Shown here piece by piece: positions 8,016 to 16,747 of a stretch of DNA of 64,000 nt. Location of the stretch: positions 124,001 to 188,000 of the forward strand of contig JAIRUA010000028.1 in assembly GCA_031254645.1 (NCBI GenBank). The letters are read 5' to 3'. The translations under genes and the position numbers were made by a program. The first letter of the stretch is position 1; each line of letters opens with the position of its first letter. The stretch comes from Dysgonamonadaceae bacterium. Its GTDB lineage: Bacteria > Bacteroidota > Bacteroidia > Bacteroidales > Dysgonomonadaceae. Below the pieces are notes generated by a model. That model was not told the DNA's origin and made no database searches. It worked only from the letters and a program-made list of their open reading frames with translations.

Positions 8016-9098
8016 ATGAAGAAAATATTATTTTTACTTTTGGCAGCCACTGTTTTGTGGTCGTGCCAAAACAACAACTACACCATCAAAGGTACGGTAG
8101 CCGACCCTGCTTTTGAAGGTGCGAACGTGTATCTACAAAAATCGACCGATGATGGTTTAGTTACAGTGGAAACTGCTACGGTAGAAAATGGCGCTTTCAC
8201 GTTTACAGGTGAGACAGATGCAGATGTTTTACGTTTTGTTTCGTTGAGTGAAACTCCACAACCGGGTGTTCAAGATCGTGTTCCTGTATTGCTTGAGCGA
8301 GGCACAACAACGATTGCATTTGGTGAAAATATTTCGGTAAAAGGCACAAGACTTAATACCTTATTTGATGATTTCCGTGTGCAACAAAGCGAATTGATAC
8401 AAAAAGCGAGAGAATTAGATACAGAAATGAGAGAGGAACGTGCCAAAATTAGTGCCGAATTGCAAAATCTGGCTTACACATTTGTAAAAAACAATATCGG
8501 AAACGAATTAGGAAAATTTGTTCTTAGAAGTTCGATTAATTCATTTGATGAAGAGAAACAGGTAGAACTGTTGGCATTGACTGATGAGAGTTTCAAGGCA
8601 GAGCCACGAATCGCTCGTTTAATCAATCGTATAGAAAATTCTAAAAATGTAGCTGTTGGCAAAAAGTTTATTGATTTCACGATGCAAGATCCGGCAGGTA
8701 ACGAGGTTTCTTTATCGGATTTCGTTGGAAAAGGAAACTACGTGCTTGTAGATTTTTGGGCAGCTTGGTGTCCGCCTTGTCGTGCGAAAATGCCCCATAT
8801 GGTAGAACTTTACGCTCGATACAAGGAGAAAGGTCTTGAAATTGTGGGTGTTTCTTTGGATGGTCAATTCGGCGACGAAAGAGATCACGCTGCTTGGGTA
8901 GCCGGAATCAAAGATATGAATATGACTTGGCCTCAAATGTCTGATTTGAAATTTTGGCACAGTCCCGTAGTTGAATTATATGCCTTCAATGGAATTCCAC
9001 ATCTTATTTTATTGGGTAAAGACGGTACAATTATTGCTCGCAATGAAAACCTTCACGGCGAAGCTTTGGATAAGAAATTGGCGGAATTAATGCCTTGA
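8016..9098 (+). CDS. TlpA-like thioredoxin lipoprotein with DUF4369-type N-terminal domain
   Basis: A 360-residue lipoprotein: signal MKKILFLLLAATVLWSC with lipobox Cys17, a beta-rich N-terminal domain (NYTIKGTVADPAFEGANVYL) like DUF4369, a charged helical linker (about 120-200), then an AhpC/TlpA-type thioredoxin fold with the redox motif WCPPC (Cys252, Cys255) and a cis-Pro segment GIPHLIL near the end. It is periplasm-facing and should reduce or shuffle disulfides in envelope proteins; in Bacteroidota such proteins are many and their partners rarely known. Possible clients here include the c-type cytochromes at 19-25 kb, but it is not in that operon, so that is only a guess. Confidence 0.85.
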   Translation: MKKILFLLLAATVLWSCQNNNYTIKGTVADPAFEGANVYLQKSTDDGLVTVETATVENGAFTFTGETDADVLRFVSLSETPQPGVQDRVPVLLERGTTTIAFGENISVKGTRLNTLFDDFRVQQSELIQKARELDTEMREERAKISAELQNLAYTFVKNNIGNELGKFVLRSSINSFDEEKQVELLALTDESFKAEPRIARLINRIENSKNVAVGKKFIDFTMQDPAGNEVSLSDFVGKGNYVLVDFWAAWCPPCRAKMPHMVELYARYKEKGLEIVGVSLDGQFGDERDHAAWVAGIKDMNMTWPQMSDLKFWHSPVVELYAFNGIPHLILLGKDGTIIARNENLHGEALDKKLAELMP

Positions 9099-9166
9099 TG
9101 AATTAGGAATTAAAAATTAGGAATTAAGAATTGCAAGTATCTGTAATTCCTAATTCCTAATTTTTT
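9099..9166. terminator. Bidirectional terminator-like inverted repeat
   Basis: Between convergent genes, ATTAGGAATT words on the left face AATTCCTAATTCCTAATT on the right, giving an AT-rich stem followed by a run of seven T (9160-9166) on the plus strand. It overlaps the 3' end of mnmD by a few bases. Confidence 0.6.
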
Positions 9167-9825
9167 TGCGCTCTAAGCATTTCCCTTTTCCCCAGCGGAC
9201 CTTCTAACCTTTCTACTTCAAATCCGGCATTTTGTAACATTCTTCTAACCGCACCTTTTGCACAGTATGTTGTGAGAATAGCATTGGGGTTGCAAATTGA
9301 AAATATATCATTGAAAATCTTTTGTGACCACATTTCCGATTGTTTGTCGGGTGCGAAGGCGTCGAAATAGACCACATCGAAAACTTCATCTAGCGTAAGT
9401 GAATCATTTTTCGTTACGCTTCGATTGAGTTTCAACAATGAGAAACGACTGTTAATGTCGACTTTTTTTTCCCATTCCGACTCGTGTAATTGTAAAAAAA
9501 CGTCTGCTTTTTCGGGACAAATTTGCGAAGCATAATTCAGTTTTCTTGCATCGGCTAATGAAACAGGGTAGAGTTCCAATGAAGTATAAACGATTTTTTT
9601 GTCGCTTTTTTCGCTTTCGAGCAGTGTGAGAAACGTGTTTAACCCGGTGCCGAAACCGATTTCTAATACGTGAATTTCTTCTTTCGTGCATTGGCGAAAT
9701 CCTGCATTGATATACACGTGCATAGATTCTTGCACTGCGCCGTGCGTGGAGTGATAGTGTTCATTGAGTTCGGGAACGAATAAGGTGTGTGAGCCGTCTT
9801 CGGTTATTTCAAATTCTGTCTTCAT
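9157..9825 (-). CDS. mnmD: tRNA 5-methylaminomethyl-2-thiouridine methyltransferase MnmD
   Basis: A 222-residue class I SAM methyltransferase of the DUF752 family. The SAM-binding loop is LEIGFGTGLNTF (about 54-65), the substrate-pocket motif YFDAFAPDKQSEMWS near 150-165, and the C-terminal family signature GFEVERLEGPLGKREM near the end. It methylates the nm5s2U precursor at the wobble position of certain tRNAs. Proteobacterial MnmC fuses this domain to an FAD oxidase (MnmC1); here the methyltransferase stands alone, which is usual for Bacteroidota and some Firmicutes. Convergent with the thioredoxin gene. Confidence 0.88.
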   Translation of the reverse strand: MKTEFEITEDGSHTLFVPELNEHYHSTHGAVQESMHVYINAGFRQCTKEEIHVLEIGFGTGLNTFLTLLESEKSDKKIVYTSLELYPVSLADARKLNYASQICPEKADVFLQLHESEWEKKVDINSRFSLLKLNRSVTKNDSLTLDEVFDVVYFDAFAPDKQSEMWSQKIFNDIFSICNPNAILTTYCAKGAVRRMLQNAGFEVERLEGPLGKREMLRAQKN

Positions 9826-9846
9826 CGTGCAAAATTAAAAAACTGT

Positions 9847-9878
9847 TTTGGATTTTCCGTAATTTTTCCTTACATTTG
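9847..9878 (+). promoter_or_regulatory. Consensus Bacteroidota promoter of the zinc-type ABC genes
   Basis: TTTG at 9847-9850, a 20-bp spacer, then TACATTTG at 9871-9878. Both elements match the TTTG / TAnnTTTG consensus with good spacing. The predicted start point is about 20 bp before the ATG at 9905. No Fur/Zur-like palindrome is seen here. Confidence 0.6.
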
Positions 9879-9904
9879 TTCTCTAAATCTTTTAATGAAC
9901 TTGT

Positions 9905-10792
9905 ATGAATACGAATAAATATACTGCGCTATTTATCGCTGCTACAGTTTTTTTGTTTAGCGCGTGCGTGCCGAAATCGGACAGAAAAAGCGATGTTTTG
10001 ACCGTTACCATTCCGCCGCAGCAGTTTTTTCTCGACCACATTGTAGGCGATACCTTTACAATCAATGTGCTGGTTCCAAGCGGAATGAATCACGAAACGT
10101 ATGACCCGGCACCGGCGGCAATGGTGGCATTGAGCAAAAGTACTATTTATTTCAAAGTTGGCAATTTGGGATTCGAAAATGTGTGGGTGGGCAGATTAGC
10201 GAAAAATAACCCCAATGTAACAATTATCGACTGTTCTGCCGGAGTCCAATTGATTGACGGACACGCTTGTTGCGCCCATCACGACCATAATCATTCGCAC
10301 GATGCAATGGATCCTCACGTGTGGACATCGCCGAGTGCTGCGCGAGTGATTGCAAAGAATATGCTTGACGCGGTTTCTAATCTCAACCCCGAAAATGCAG
10401 ATTTTTATCACGCTAATTTCGAAAAACTTATCGAGAAAATCAATCAGACAGACGAAGCAATACAAGACTTACTGAAAGATGTACCGTCGAAATCATTTAT
10501 CATCTATCACCCCGCGCTTGGATATTTCGCAAATGAGTATGATTTACAGCAGCTTAGTATCGAGTTTGAAGGAAAAAATCCTTCGCCTGCGCAGATGAGA
10601 AGTTTAATAGACACGGCTAAAAAGGAAGAAATTAAAATCATTTTTATTCAGAAAGGATTTGACGAAAAAAATGCCGAAGTGATTGCACGAGAAGTCGGTG
10701 CAACAGTCTATGAAATTAATCCGCTTGCGTATGAATGGGATGATGAATTGATACGTATCGCCACCATTTTAGCCGGAAAGTATGAACGATAA
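9905..10792 (+). CDS. znuA: Zinc/manganese-type ABC transporter substrate-binding lipoprotein
   Basis: A 295-residue cluster A-I (ZnuA-like) binding protein. Signal and lipobox LFSAC place it on the outer face of the inner membrane or in the periplasm (Cys21). Metal ligands expected for the family are visible: His63 (MNHETYDPAP), His138 (DPHVW) and a third His in YHPALGYF, with the acidic ligand likely in the C-terminal half. A His/Cys-rich loop GHACCAHHDHNHSHD at about 119-133 precedes the second ligand, typical of zinc rather than manganese binders. It overlaps the ATPase gene by 11 bp. The permease that would complete the importer is missing from this locus. Confidence 0.82.
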   Translation: MNTNKYTALFIAATVFLFSACVPKSDRKSDVLTVTIPPQQFFLDHIVGDTFTINVLVPSGMNHETYDPAPAAMVALSKSTIYFKVGNLGFENVWVGRLAKNNPNVTIIDCSAGVQLIDGHACCAHHDHNHSHDAMDPHVWTSPSAARVIAKNMLDAVSNLNPENADFYHANFEKLIEKINQTDEAIQDLLKDVPSKSFIIYHPALGYFANEYDLQQLSIEFEGKNPSPAQMRSLIDTAKKEEIKIIFIQKGFDEKNAEVIAREVGATVYEINPLAYEWDDELIRIATILAGKYER

Positions 10793-11492
10793 ATTGATTG
10801 AAATAGAACATCTTTGGGCAGGTTACGATAGCAAACCCGATGTTTTGACCGATGTTTCGCTCACGGTTTACGAAAATAATTTTCTCGGCATTATTGGTCC
10901 GAATGGCGGTGGAAAAACGACGCTTTTAAGAGCCATTTTGGGATTGATAAAACCACAATCCGGCACGATTACTTTCTATGAAAACGGACAAAAAACGCCC
11001 TCTATCAACATCGGCTATTTGCCGCAAATAAACCATATCGACAAAAAATTCCCAATTTCGGTTTCAGAGGTGATTCTTTCGGGACTTACGCCACAAGGAA
11101 AATTCATCAAACATTACTCGTCCGATGATAAACAAAAAGTGAAAATCGTTGCGGAACGACTTGGTGTCGAGCATCTTCTGTCTCGTCCTGTCGGCGATCT
11201 ATCGGGCGGACAATTGCAACGTGTATTGCTCGGACGGGCAATTATCGACAATCCGAAATTGATTATTTTGGACGAGCCGAGTTCGTATGTCGATAAACTT
11301 TTCGAGACAAATTTTTATAAACTGCTGAGCGATATTAACCACGACATTGCCATTGTGCTTGTGTCGCACGATGTGAGGACAATTATTCCGTTGGTGAAAC
11401 ATATCGCTTGCGTGAACCAACAATTGCATTATCATTCGGGAGCAGGTATTTCGGAAGAATGTTTGTTGAAGTCGTATGAATCTGTTTTATAG
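10782..11492 (+). CDS. znuC: Zinc/manganese-type ABC transporter ATP-binding protein
   Basis: A 236-residue ABC ATPase with Walker A GPNGGGKT (39-46), Q-loop near YLPQ, signature LSGGQ (140-144), Walker B IILDEP (Asp164, Glu165) and switch His196 (VSHD). It would energise metal uptake from the cytoplasmic side of the membrane. It overlaps the binding-protein gene, so the two are translationally coupled. A membrane permease (ZnuB family) normally follows; instead there are 100 non-coding bases and a convergent MATE gene. Either the permease is elsewhere in the genome or the system is incomplete. Confidence 0.85.
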   Translation: MNDKLIEIEHLWAGYDSKPDVLTDVSLTVYENNFLGIIGPNGGGKTTLLRAILGLIKPQSGTITFYENGQKTPSINIGYLPQINHIDKKFPISVSEVILSGLTPQGKFIKHYSSDDKQKVKIVAERLGVEHLLSRPVGDLSGGQLQRVLLGRAIIDNPKLIILDEPSSYVDKLFETNFYKLLSDINHDIAIVLVSHDVRTIIPLVKHIACVNQQLHYHSGAGISEECLLKSYESVL

Positions 11493-11592
11493 GTATTTGC
11501 TTCGCGATATTTGGCTATTGTAGATATATACTTTGTGTCTCAAAGTTCTTTGTAAATAAAAGTGCTTTGATGCGAAATGTAAAAAACACAGA

Positions 11593-12900
11593 TTACAGGT
11601 GCCTGTTGTACGAAAACAACCACAAACCTATCCCGCTCACAACCAATTCCGTTATCGGAAAAACCAACCACACACCTGTAATTCCTGCTACATGCGACAG
11701 CAAAAATACCAATGGCAGAATAACCACAAAGCCACGTAAAATAGAAATAATATGTGCCGGTCGCGGATTGTCTATCGACGTAAAATAAATCGCCATAATA
11801 ATATTGAATCCGGCAAAAATAGCGCCGGTAAAATAAATTTTCATTCCCGAAACGGCGAGCGATTGCAAAATTTCATTTTGTTTGCTGTTGAAAATGTTTG
11901 TTATTTGGTGTGCGCCAAAAAACACAATCGCGTAAATCAGCACAGAAATAATCGCCATTAACACTAAGGCGTAACGCAGCATCAGTTTGGCGAGCGCAAT
12001 ATTTCTGTCGCCGTAGTGCTTGCTGATAAGTGGTTGTACGCCACCGGCAATACCGTTGTAAATGGAAATAACCACAATCAGAATATTGGCGATAACGCCG
12101 TAAGCCGCCACGCCGATATTGCCGGCAATGCTGAAAATGATGAGATTGAACGTTATCATCACAACGCTGATGGAAACTTCGGTAACAAACGAGGGGAATC
12201 CGATGGCGAAAATACTGCTCGCAATTACTTTTTTTACTTTACAACGTATGAGATGAAACCCGTTTCTTTTACGAATAAAGTGAAGTGTAAGAATCATTAA
12301 TCCGACGGTTTGAGCAAGTCCGGTTGCCAATGCCGCGCCAAACATTTCCATATCTAGCACAATGATAAAGAGGTAATCAAAAGCGATGTTAGAAAAACTG
12401 CTGATAACCATTGCCGCCATTGCAAGTTGCGGTGCTTTGTCGTTTCTAATGAAGCAAATTAGCGTATAATTAAGTAAAATGACGGGCGAAAACAACAAAA
12501 TCACATACAAATAATCTCTTGTCATCGCAAAAACTTCACCGCTTGCACCAAAACTTGTGGCAATGAAATCGGCAAAAAACACGCTACAGCTTACAAAAAA
12601 AACAGCTATGCCGAGTATCAGCAAAGCGGTATTTGTAAAGATTTGATTGGCAAACTTGTGCTCGTGCCGGCTTTTTGCAATCGTGTATTTTGTAGCTCCA
12701 CCAATGCCCAACATCATTCCGCAGCCGACAATAAAACCCCAAACAGGCACAGCAAAATTGAGTGCCGCTAATCCATTGTGTCCGAGGCTAAAAGCAATAA
12801 AAAATGTGTCTACCAAAATATAGCAGGACACGCTTATCATAGCCGCTATATTGAGCGACGTGTATTTGGCAAACTCTTTGAAATATGTTATACTTTTCAC
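11593..12900 (-). CDS. MATE family efflux transporter
   Basis: A 435-residue integral membrane protein with about 12 hydrophobic segments in two related halves, the MATE layout. Typical stretches are IGGATKYTIAKSRHEHKFAN in the first half and NGIAGGVQPLISKHYGDRN in the second. MATE proteins export cationic drugs, flavins or metabolites in exchange for Na+ or H+. The substrate is not evident. It stands alone: convergent with the ABC genes and separated by 109 bp from the Rid-type gene, with no regulator next to it. Confidence 0.85.
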   Translation of the reverse strand: MKSITYFKEFAKYTSLNIAAMISVSCYILVDTFFIAFSLGHNGLAALNFAVPVWGFIVGCGMMLGIGGATKYTIAKSRHEHKFANQIFTNTALLILGIAVFFVSCSVFFADFIATSFGASGEVFAMTRDYLYVILLFSPVILLNYTLICFIRNDKAPQLAMAAMVISSFSNIAFDYLFIIVLDMEMFGAALATGLAQTVGLMILTLHFIRKRNGFHLIRCKVKKVIASSIFAIGFPSFVTEVSISVVMITFNLIIFSIAGNIGVAAYGVIANILIVVISIYNGIAGGVQPLISKHYGDRNIALAKLMLRYALVLMAIISVLIYAIVFFGAHQITNIFNSKQNEILQSLAVSGMKIYFTGAIFAGFNIIMAIYFTSIDNPRPAHIISILRGFVVILPLVFLLSHVAGITGVWLVFPITELVVSGIGLWLFSYNRHL

Positions 12901-13009
12901 AAACTTCCGAATAAAAATAAAAGAATCTTTTTGATTTCATATCTTCAAAGACCTAACGATTTGAAATCTGACACTTTATCTCTTTACCCGGTGGCAAAGA
13001 AAAGTCATT

Positions 13010-14191
13010 TTAAAACGAAGCGTACGACTTGTTATTCACAGACTTTATGGCAATACATTCTACCTCAATCAACCAGCCGGGACGACAAACCGGCGCTAAT
13101 ACCATAACGTAAGGGATTGTCGGATAGTTCACTTCAAGATAGCGCTCTACAATGGCAGTGTCGGCAGTGTCGCGCAAATAAACAATCATACTTGCTACGT
13201 CCGGCATCTTTGCATTGGCTTCGGCAAGCAAGGCTTGTACGTTTTCGAATGTACGGGCGGTTTGTTTTTCGATATCCATTGGGTGAACAATTTCGCCTCG
13301 ATTGTCGATACTGGCAGTTCCGGAAATGAATATATGACAACGGTCGCCATACTCTATCGCTGTGCCACGCTCGAATGTAACTCCATATTCGTATGTTGGG
13401 TTCAAATGCGTCAAGGCTTGCAAATGTTTGATTTGTACATTTTTAATTCCTTTGACAGCATATGCGTCCATCAGCATCAATACATCGGGGTATACATAGC
13501 GCCCTTCGATGCCGGTGCTTGCAATGTAGTGCGTTTGTGGGGTCAGTCCCTCTTTTTCAAAATAGTTGCGACGAGCTGTTACCATACCGGCGTATTGTAC
13601 ATCTACGTCCTGCACATAAATCCACGTGCGAATGCAATTATTTGCCAATGTACAATTATGGCGTGCGAGCGTTTGAAGATAGCGTTCGAATATTTGTTTT
13701 GTTTGGTATTCAATTGCGATGGGTAAAGGCATCAAAGGCGAATTGCCTTCTGTAATGCTTCGTTCGTGAAGTTGTGTATTAAAAAGGTGCGCGTAGTCGG
13801 GACGTTGCATCAATACTGTTCCGTCTTCTTCGTGAATAACTTCTACATTTTCAACGAAGTAAAGCCACAATGATGCCTTCGAACCATTCAACGGCGGTTG
13901 TTGCACAATCGAAACGGCTTCGTTTGCACTAGGTTTCAAGAAAGGTGCTTGATTGATAGCATCGCTCACAAAAAATACTTTTCGTACAAGTGTATTGTTT
14001 TGTAATTCGGGCAGTTGCATTAACCGTTGTACTGCCTTTTCAAGCAAAAAATATTGCTCATTTGCCGTAGCAAAAGGGGCATTTATTTTTATCATTGCGT
14101 GACATTCGGCAGCGTGCCCGTCGGCAGGACTAAAACAGCCCAAGCCGACGGTTGCTTGCAAATCACACCATTCTAACTTTGAATGTATCAT
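13010..14191 (-). CDS. Double Rid/YjgF-type protein
   Basis: The chosen ATG at 14191 gives about 393 residues; a TTG start 15 bases upstream is possible. The C-terminal quarter is a clear RidA fold: HIFISGTASIDNRGEIVHP, then a helix, DVASMIVYLRD and a final CRPGWLIEVECIAI strand. The N-terminal part looks like a second, degenerate Rid-type domain. Similar two-domain proteins are labelled endoribonuclease L-PSP or chorismatase-like. RidA proteins deaminate reactive enamines/imines; FkbO-type relatives act on chorismate. The RidA substrate Arg could be the one in CRPGW. It is the last gene of the VOC-DhaK-DhaL-LsrF cassette, 16 bp after the aldolase, so a clean-up or lactone/enamine hydrolysis step is a reasonable but unproven role. 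Confidence 0.65.
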   Translation of the reverse strand: MIHSKLEWCDLQATVGLGCFSPADGHAAECHAMIKINAPFATANEQYFLLEKAVQRLMQLPELQNNTLVRKVFFVSDAINQAPFLKPSANEAVSIVQQPPLNGSKASLWLYFVENVEVIHEEDGTVLMQRPDYAHLFNTQLHERSITEGNSPLMPLPIAIEYQTKQIFERYLQTLARHNCTLANNCIRTWIYVQDVDVQYAGMVTARRNYFEKEGLTPQTHYIASTGIEGRYVYPDVLMLMDAYAVKGIKNVQIKHLQALTHLNPTYEYGVTFERGTAIEYGDRCHIFISGTASIDNRGEIVHPMDIEKQTARTFENVQALLAEANAKMPDVASMIVYLRDTADTAIVERYLEVNYPTIPYVMVLAPVCRPGWLIEVECIAIKSVNNKSYASF

Positions 14192-14207
14192 TCTCAAAAA
14201 TAACAAA

Positions 14208-15080
14208 TTATTTCGCTAAATCTTTGAACATTTCAAAGCCTTGAGCGGGTGTTAATCCATCGTGAACAACGCCGTGAACTGCCTGAATCATAGCCACAGG
14301 CGATTCCGATTGAAATACATTTCGTCCCATATCTACGCCGGCGGCGCCATCGTTTATGGCGTTATAGCAAAGTTCTAATGCTTCTAGTTCAGGTAGTTTT
14401 TTGCCGCCTGCTATCACAATCGGAACGGGACAAGCTGCTACTACTTTCTCGAATCCGTCGCAATAATAGGTCTTCACAATATTTGCTCCATTTTCGGCGC
14501 AAACGCGCGAAGCCAAGCCAAAATAACGCGCATCGCGTGCCATATCTTTGCCAACAGCTGTAACACCCATAATAGGAATACCATATTTACTGCCTAAATC
14601 TGCCGCCTTGTAAAGGTTGGCTATCGTTTTTGCTTCGTTTACAGGGTCGCCTATCGACAACATCAATGCCATTGCCGAAACATTCATACGAATGGCGTCT
14701 TCGATGTCTATCAATACATTGTCGTTGAGTTCGGTAAGTATTGTTGTGCCTGCGTCAGAACGAAGACAAATTGGCTTGTTGAACGTTGGCGGTATGGACG
14801 TTTGCAAAATACCGCGCGAACACATCAAGCAATCTGCATATTCCACCAACGGAAGAATATTCAAATCGATGCGTTCCACGCCCGAAGTAGGTCCCATTAT
14901 AAACCCGTGATCGAACGCTAACATTACGGTACGCCCTGTTTTTGGGCTGAATATCCGCGACAACCTGTCTTTCATTCCCCACATTAAATGGTCGGCTCCT
15001 TTGACGTGAAAGCCTTGTTTTTGTGAAGCTACCCCTAATCCAAAGTTAGCTCCTTCTCGTAAATCATCTAAATCTGCCAT
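14208..15080 (-). CDS. lsrF: LsrF-like aldolase/thiolase (DhnA/DeoC family)
   Basis: A 290-residue class I aldolase-fold protein that I recognise as close to E. coli LsrF: it starts MADLDDLREG, has RLSRIFSPKTGRTVMLAFDHG near 39-59, GVTAVGKDM near 172-180, IVKTYY with the Schiff-base Lys at position 203 (same number as in LsrF), PVPIVIAGGKKLPE and GAAGVDMGRNVFQS. LsrF transfers an acetyl group from 3-hydroxy-2,4-pentanedione 5-phosphate to CoA in autoinducer-2 breakdown. No lsrK, lsrG, lsrR or lsr transporter is present; a DhaK/DhaL kinase lies upstream instead, so a related ketose phosphate may be the substrate. Distance to DhaL is 24 bp. Confidence 0.78.
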   Translation of the reverse strand: MADLDDLREGANFGLGVASQKQGFHVKGADHLMWGMKDRLSRIFSPKTGRTVMLAFDHGFIMGPTSGVERIDLNILPLVEYADCLMCSRGILQTSIPPTFNKPICLRSDAGTTILTELNDNVLIDIEDAIRMNVSAMALMLSIGDPVNEAKTIANLYKAADLGSKYGIPIMGVTAVGKDMARDARYFGLASRVCAENGANIVKTYYCDGFEKVVAACPVPIVIAGGKKLPELEALELCYNAINDGAAGVDMGRNVFQSESPVAMIQAVHGVVHDGLTPAQGFEMFKDLAK

Positions 15081-15104
15081 TTTTATTTCTTTTTTTGTTA
15101 GACT

Positions 15105-15713
15105 TTATCCTGCAAAAGCCCCAAACATTGTCGCCCAAGAAGCCGCTCCGCTGTCCATAGACCCTTTGGAACGTTCGCCATAATTGCGGGCACGTCCAAA
15201 TTTGGCAATCATATCGATAGTATCTTCGGCACTTTTTTTTGCTGCCTTAGCCGCCGCCGATAATAAATCTGCAATATCGTCCGATGAACAATCGTCCATT
15301 GCCTTTACCGCAGGAATCAATGCGTCCATCATCGTTTTATCGCCTACATCGGCTTTTGTTTGCTTGCGAACATTTGCTAATCCGCCGTTAAAGAGTGCTT
15401 TAACGCCGTTCGCATCAAGTTCGTTACCGGCGCAACCGTTGCTCATTCCCAAGAAAAATGCACCCAACAATGTGCTTGTCGAGCCGCTCGTTTCCATCAT
15501 AATGGCAAATCCCATATCGTTGAGCATCGTTTTGAAATCTGCATCTTTTTCCGATGCTTTGATTGCCGCCGAAAAAGCGGAAACGATGGCGGTTCCGTGA
15601 TCGCCATCGCCCGTTATTGCGTCTAATTTTGAAAATTCGTCTTCACGCGCTTTGATGCAAGCGTATGCACGTTGCAACATTGCGCGGAAGTTATCTGTCG
15701 TTAATGTGTTCAT
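15105..15713 (-). CDS. dhaL: Dihydroxyacetone kinase ADP-binding subunit DhaL
   Basis: The ATG at 15713 shares its A with the TAA of dhaK (TAATG on the minus strand), so translation is probably coupled; an ATG 18 bases upstream lies inside dhaK and is less likely. The 202-residue DAK2-type helical barrel shows the Mg-nucleotide motif LDAITGDGDHG (Asp31, Asp36, Asp38) and the TMMDALIPA stretch. With DhaK it would phosphorylate dihydroxyacetone or another short ketose. No DhaM phosphotransfer subunit is present, so whether DhaL uses free ATP or a distant PTS partner cannot be decided from the locus. Confidence 0.85.
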   Translation of the reverse strand: MNTLTTDNFRAMLQRAYACIKAREDEFSKLDAITGDGDHGTAIVSAFSAAIKASEKDADFKTMLNDMGFAIMMETSGSTSTLLGAFFLGMSNGCAGNELDANGVKALFNGGLANVRKQTKADVGDKTMMDALIPAVKAMDDCSSDDIADLLSAAAKAAKKSAEDTIDMIAKFGRARNYGERSKGSMDSGAASWATMFGAFAG

Positions 15714-16723
15714 TATCCAATTGTTGTCCAATAAGGCGCGTCAGCCTGTTTGTAATAATAGTTGATATGGTCGTCGTCCATCAATCCGGCAATCATTTGG
15801 AAACCGGCTTGTTCCTGAACGGTCAAAATTTCTTGAATGCGGCTTGCAACCACTTGATAGCCTTTTGCTTCGAGCACTTTGTGCGCTTTGCGGTAGATGA
15901 TATTCAATTCCATTTGGGTAGTTGCGCCTACGCCATTGATAATGAGCATCATTTTTGCACCTGCGGCAGGTTTGAGCTGTTTGAGCAAGAGATTAATCAT
16001 AATTTCTGCCGTTTCATCTGCCGAAAGCATCGGCTGACGACCGCCGCCACCTTCGCCGTGTTGTCCCATACCGATTTCCATTACTCCGGCTGGAAGTTCT
16101 GCAATGATAGCATTATTTTGTGGATGCGTGCAAGAATGAGTTGCTACGGCTAATGTTGCGATGTTATCATTGAAACGATTGCCGATTTCCAACAGTTCGT
16201 CCAACGATTTTCCTTCTTCCGAAGCTGCGCCCAACACTTTGAATAGAGGCACACAGCCCGCTAATCCGCGACGGTCGTCGATGGGCAAATCGATACCGGC
16301 ACTGATATCGTCGTGCGTCATCAATTGTTTCACTTTGATACCGGCGCGTTCTGCCATTTGGCAAGCCATATTTGCGCTCATCACGTCGCCTGAATGGTTC
16401 AAAACCACCAATAAAATTCCTGCTTCACGTTGAAACATTTGCAATGCTTGAAACAATCGTTGCGCTCCCGGTGCTGCAAAAATATCGCCTACAACCGATG
16501 CGTCCAACATTCCCTGTCCGACAAAACCGCTCAATGCCGGCTCGTGTCCTGCACCGCCCAACGTTACGATAGCCACTTTGTCATCACTTTTTGCGTGAGC
16601 ACGAACAACGATATTTTCGCCACCCAATTTCACTTTATCGGCATACGCTAATACATATCCTTCTAACAATTCGGCTGTAATGTTTGCCGGATCGTTGATA
16701 AATTTGATTCTTACATCAGACAT
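15713..16723 (-). CDS. dhaK: Dihydroxyacetone kinase substrate-binding subunit DhaK
   Basis: A 336-residue DAK1-type protein. The key residues are in place: His60 in GGAGHEPA (E. coli His56), Asp113 in NHSGD, and His222 in MGQHGEGG, the residue that forms the covalent hemiaminal with the ketose carbonyl. The segment around His222 (GMGQHGEGGGGRQ) differs from the classical GIGIHGEPG of true dihydroxyacetone kinases, and SCTHPQNN replaces the usual SCTLP, so a substrate other than dihydroxyacetone (for example a C4 ketose such as erythrulose, or a diketone) is plausible. Fused ATP-dependent enzymes have K and L in one chain; here they are separate and overlap by one base. Confidence 0.85.
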   Translation of the reverse strand: MSDVRIKFINDPANITAELLEGYVLAYADKVKLGGENIVVRAHAKSDDKVAIVTLGGAGHEPALSGFVGQGMLDASVVGDIFAAPGAQRLFQALQMFQREAGILLVVLNHSGDVMSANMACQMAERAGIKVKQLMTHDDISAGIDLPIDDRRGLAGCVPLFKVLGAASEEGKSLDELLEIGNRFNDNIATLAVATHSCTHPQNNAIIAELPAGVMEIGMGQHGEGGGGRQPMLSADETAEIMINLLLKQLKPAAGAKMMLIINGVGATTQMELNIIYRKAHKVLEAKGYQVVASRIQEILTVQEQAGFQMIAGLMDDDHINYYYKQADAPYWTTIG

Positions 16724-16747
16724 TTTATTCTCTTTTTAAATGATTAA

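Noticed and set aside
11493-11592. A remnant of a zinc permease after the ATPase
   Set aside because: The 100 bases hold no hydrophobic reading frame and no family motif.
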